Positions 18,705 to 19,155 of a DNA stretch of 19,155 nucleotides are shown piece by piece. The position numbers and the translations under genes were made by a program. The notes beneath the pieces were generated by a model. That model was not told the DNA's origin. It saw only the letters and a program-made list of their open reading frames with translations, and did no database searches. Numbering within the stretch: position 1 is the stretch's first letter; every line of letters begins with the position of its first letter. The stretch comes from DATLFP01 sp035540955 (GTDB taxonomy: Bacteria; Actinomycetota; Acidimicrobiia; Acidimicrobiales; CADCSY01): positions 1 to 19,155 of the forward strand of contig DATLFP010000250.1 in assembly GCA_035540955.1 (NCBI GenBank), given 5' to 3'.

Positions 18705-19155
18705 CCACCCGTACCCACGGTGAGCTGGCCGCCGAGCGCGACCGTCTCACCGCCGACCTCGACCGGCTCACGGCCGAGATGACCGCCCTGCACGACCGCA
18801 ACGCCGACCGGGCCCTGTCCGCCGGCGACAAGCAGCGGTGGGAGAACCTCAAGCGCGGAGTCGAGCGCATCAAGGCCCAGCTCGCCGAGGTCGACACCGA
18901 GCAGCGCGAGCTCGTCCTCAACCAACCCGAGCGGCAGCCGGGCGACGACCGGACGTTCCAGGCGCCCGGCGTGATCCGTCACGTCGAGCCCTGGCAGGAG
19001 TCCCCGCCCCGCGACGCCAGCGAGGCCCGCGACCGGGCCCTCGCCGCCGTCGAGGCCCGCCACGACGTGCTGGGAGACGCGACGGCCGAGCGGATCACCG
19101 CCCTCGTCGACGCCGACCGGGACGCCGAGCGGCCCGCCGACTTCGCCCGCCAGGT
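18701..19155 (+). CDS. HK97-type phage major capsid protein, N-terminal part (runs off window)
   Basis: The first 151 residues are visible. Residues 4-75 form a charged coiled coil (ELAAERDRLTADLDRLTAEMTALHDR, then LSAGDKQRWENLKRGVERIKAQLAEVD), the delta/scaffold region typical of HK97-fold capsid precursors. Then come a linker and RDRALAAVEARHDVLGDATAERITALVDADR, a block commonly seen in actinobacterial phage capsid precursors just before the mature N-arm. GGAG 7 nt before ATG 18701 is a good ribosome site. The prohead protease is often upstream; here it is not, so it is fused, downstream or absent. The call rests on N-terminal architecture alone because the fold-defining part is beyond the edge. 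Confidence 0.72.
   Translation, partial: MTTRTHGELAAERDRLTADLDRLTAEMTALHDRNADRALSAGDKQRWENLKRGVERIKAQLAEVDTEQRELVLNQPERQPGDDRTFQAPGVIRHVEPWQESPPRDASEARDRALAAVEARHDVLGDATAERITALVDADRDAERPADFARQ

Larger units (their letters stand above)
13204..19155 (+). mobile_element. Integrated phage-like or satellite element, left part
   Basis: From directly after yebC to the right edge, the host vitamin and lipid genes give way to a serine integrase, an XRE regulator, a replication-like module, small unknown genes and an HK97-type major capsid protein, all on the plus strand. In mycobacteria yebC is followed by ruvC, so the element probably sits between conserved host genes. The exact left end is not defined: attL would lie near 13150-13214 and attR is outside the window. 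No terminase, portal, protease or tail gene is seen before the capsid gene. A small satellite or phiRv1/phiRv2-like element is as likely as a full prophage. Confidence 0.85.

Noticed and set aside
17041..18921. A 626-codon minus-strand frame
   Set aside because: It crosses the ATPase, SWIM, 93-aa and capsid genes on the other strand and shows no domain; frames such as this are kept open by the GC-rich third positions.

Overview
The window is high-GC DNA from an actinobacterium. It carries the phosphatidylinositol/PIM cluster (PI-phosphate synthase, PatA-like acyltransferase, PimA), pdxS-pdxT-yebC in the order known from mycobacteria, and secreted proteins with long Thr-rich linkers. That linker style, together with genes not found in the mycobacterial cluster, suggests Acidimicrobiia or a related deep branch. 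This taxonomic call is inference; no rRNA is present.

Positions 1-5836, envelope lipids and cell wall. A secreted GH43-type glycosidase with cell-wall-binding (CWB2) repeats runs leftward off the window. Facing away from it, from a 56-bp spacer with two back-to-back promoter boxes, come pgsA and the PatA-like acyltransferase. A secreted LAS/M15-like peptidase gene, interrupted by an apparent 1-base deletion near 3707, separates them from pimA. Positions 5817-8083 (minus strand) hold an LPXTG-anchored surface protein coupled to an AMIN-like lipoprotein.

Positions 8253-13203. lemA and an HtpX-like M48 protease are followed by a membrane-anchored DUF3048 protein, then by PLP synthase (pdxS, pdxT) and yebC. 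Several genes here have a TANNNT box 6-8 nt before the start codon, the signature of leaderless transcripts.

Positions 13204-19155 (right edge) are the start of an integrated phage-like element inserted directly behind yebC, before whatever host gene followed (ruvC in mycobacteria). Its order is: large serine integrase with no zinc-ribbon cysteines, Cys4 protein, small XRE regulator, two small unknown proteins, an orphan Spo11/topoisomerase VI-A-like protein, a RepA/AAA_25-type ATPase, a SWIM zinc-finger miniprotein, a non-coding palindrome-rich stretch, a small unknown protein, and the N-terminus of an HK97-type major capsid protein. The genes are tightly coupled by ATGA overlaps. The 3' end of the ATPase gene carries about ten GGACCCA-type motifs in three reading frames and both orientations, so it looks like an iteron array. 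The layout (integrase, replication module, capsid, with no tail genes before the capsid) recalls small phage satellites or phiRv1/phiRv2-like elements. The TopoVI-A-like protein, ATPase, SWIM protein and iterons are the best candidate here for an uncharacterised replication or maintenance system.
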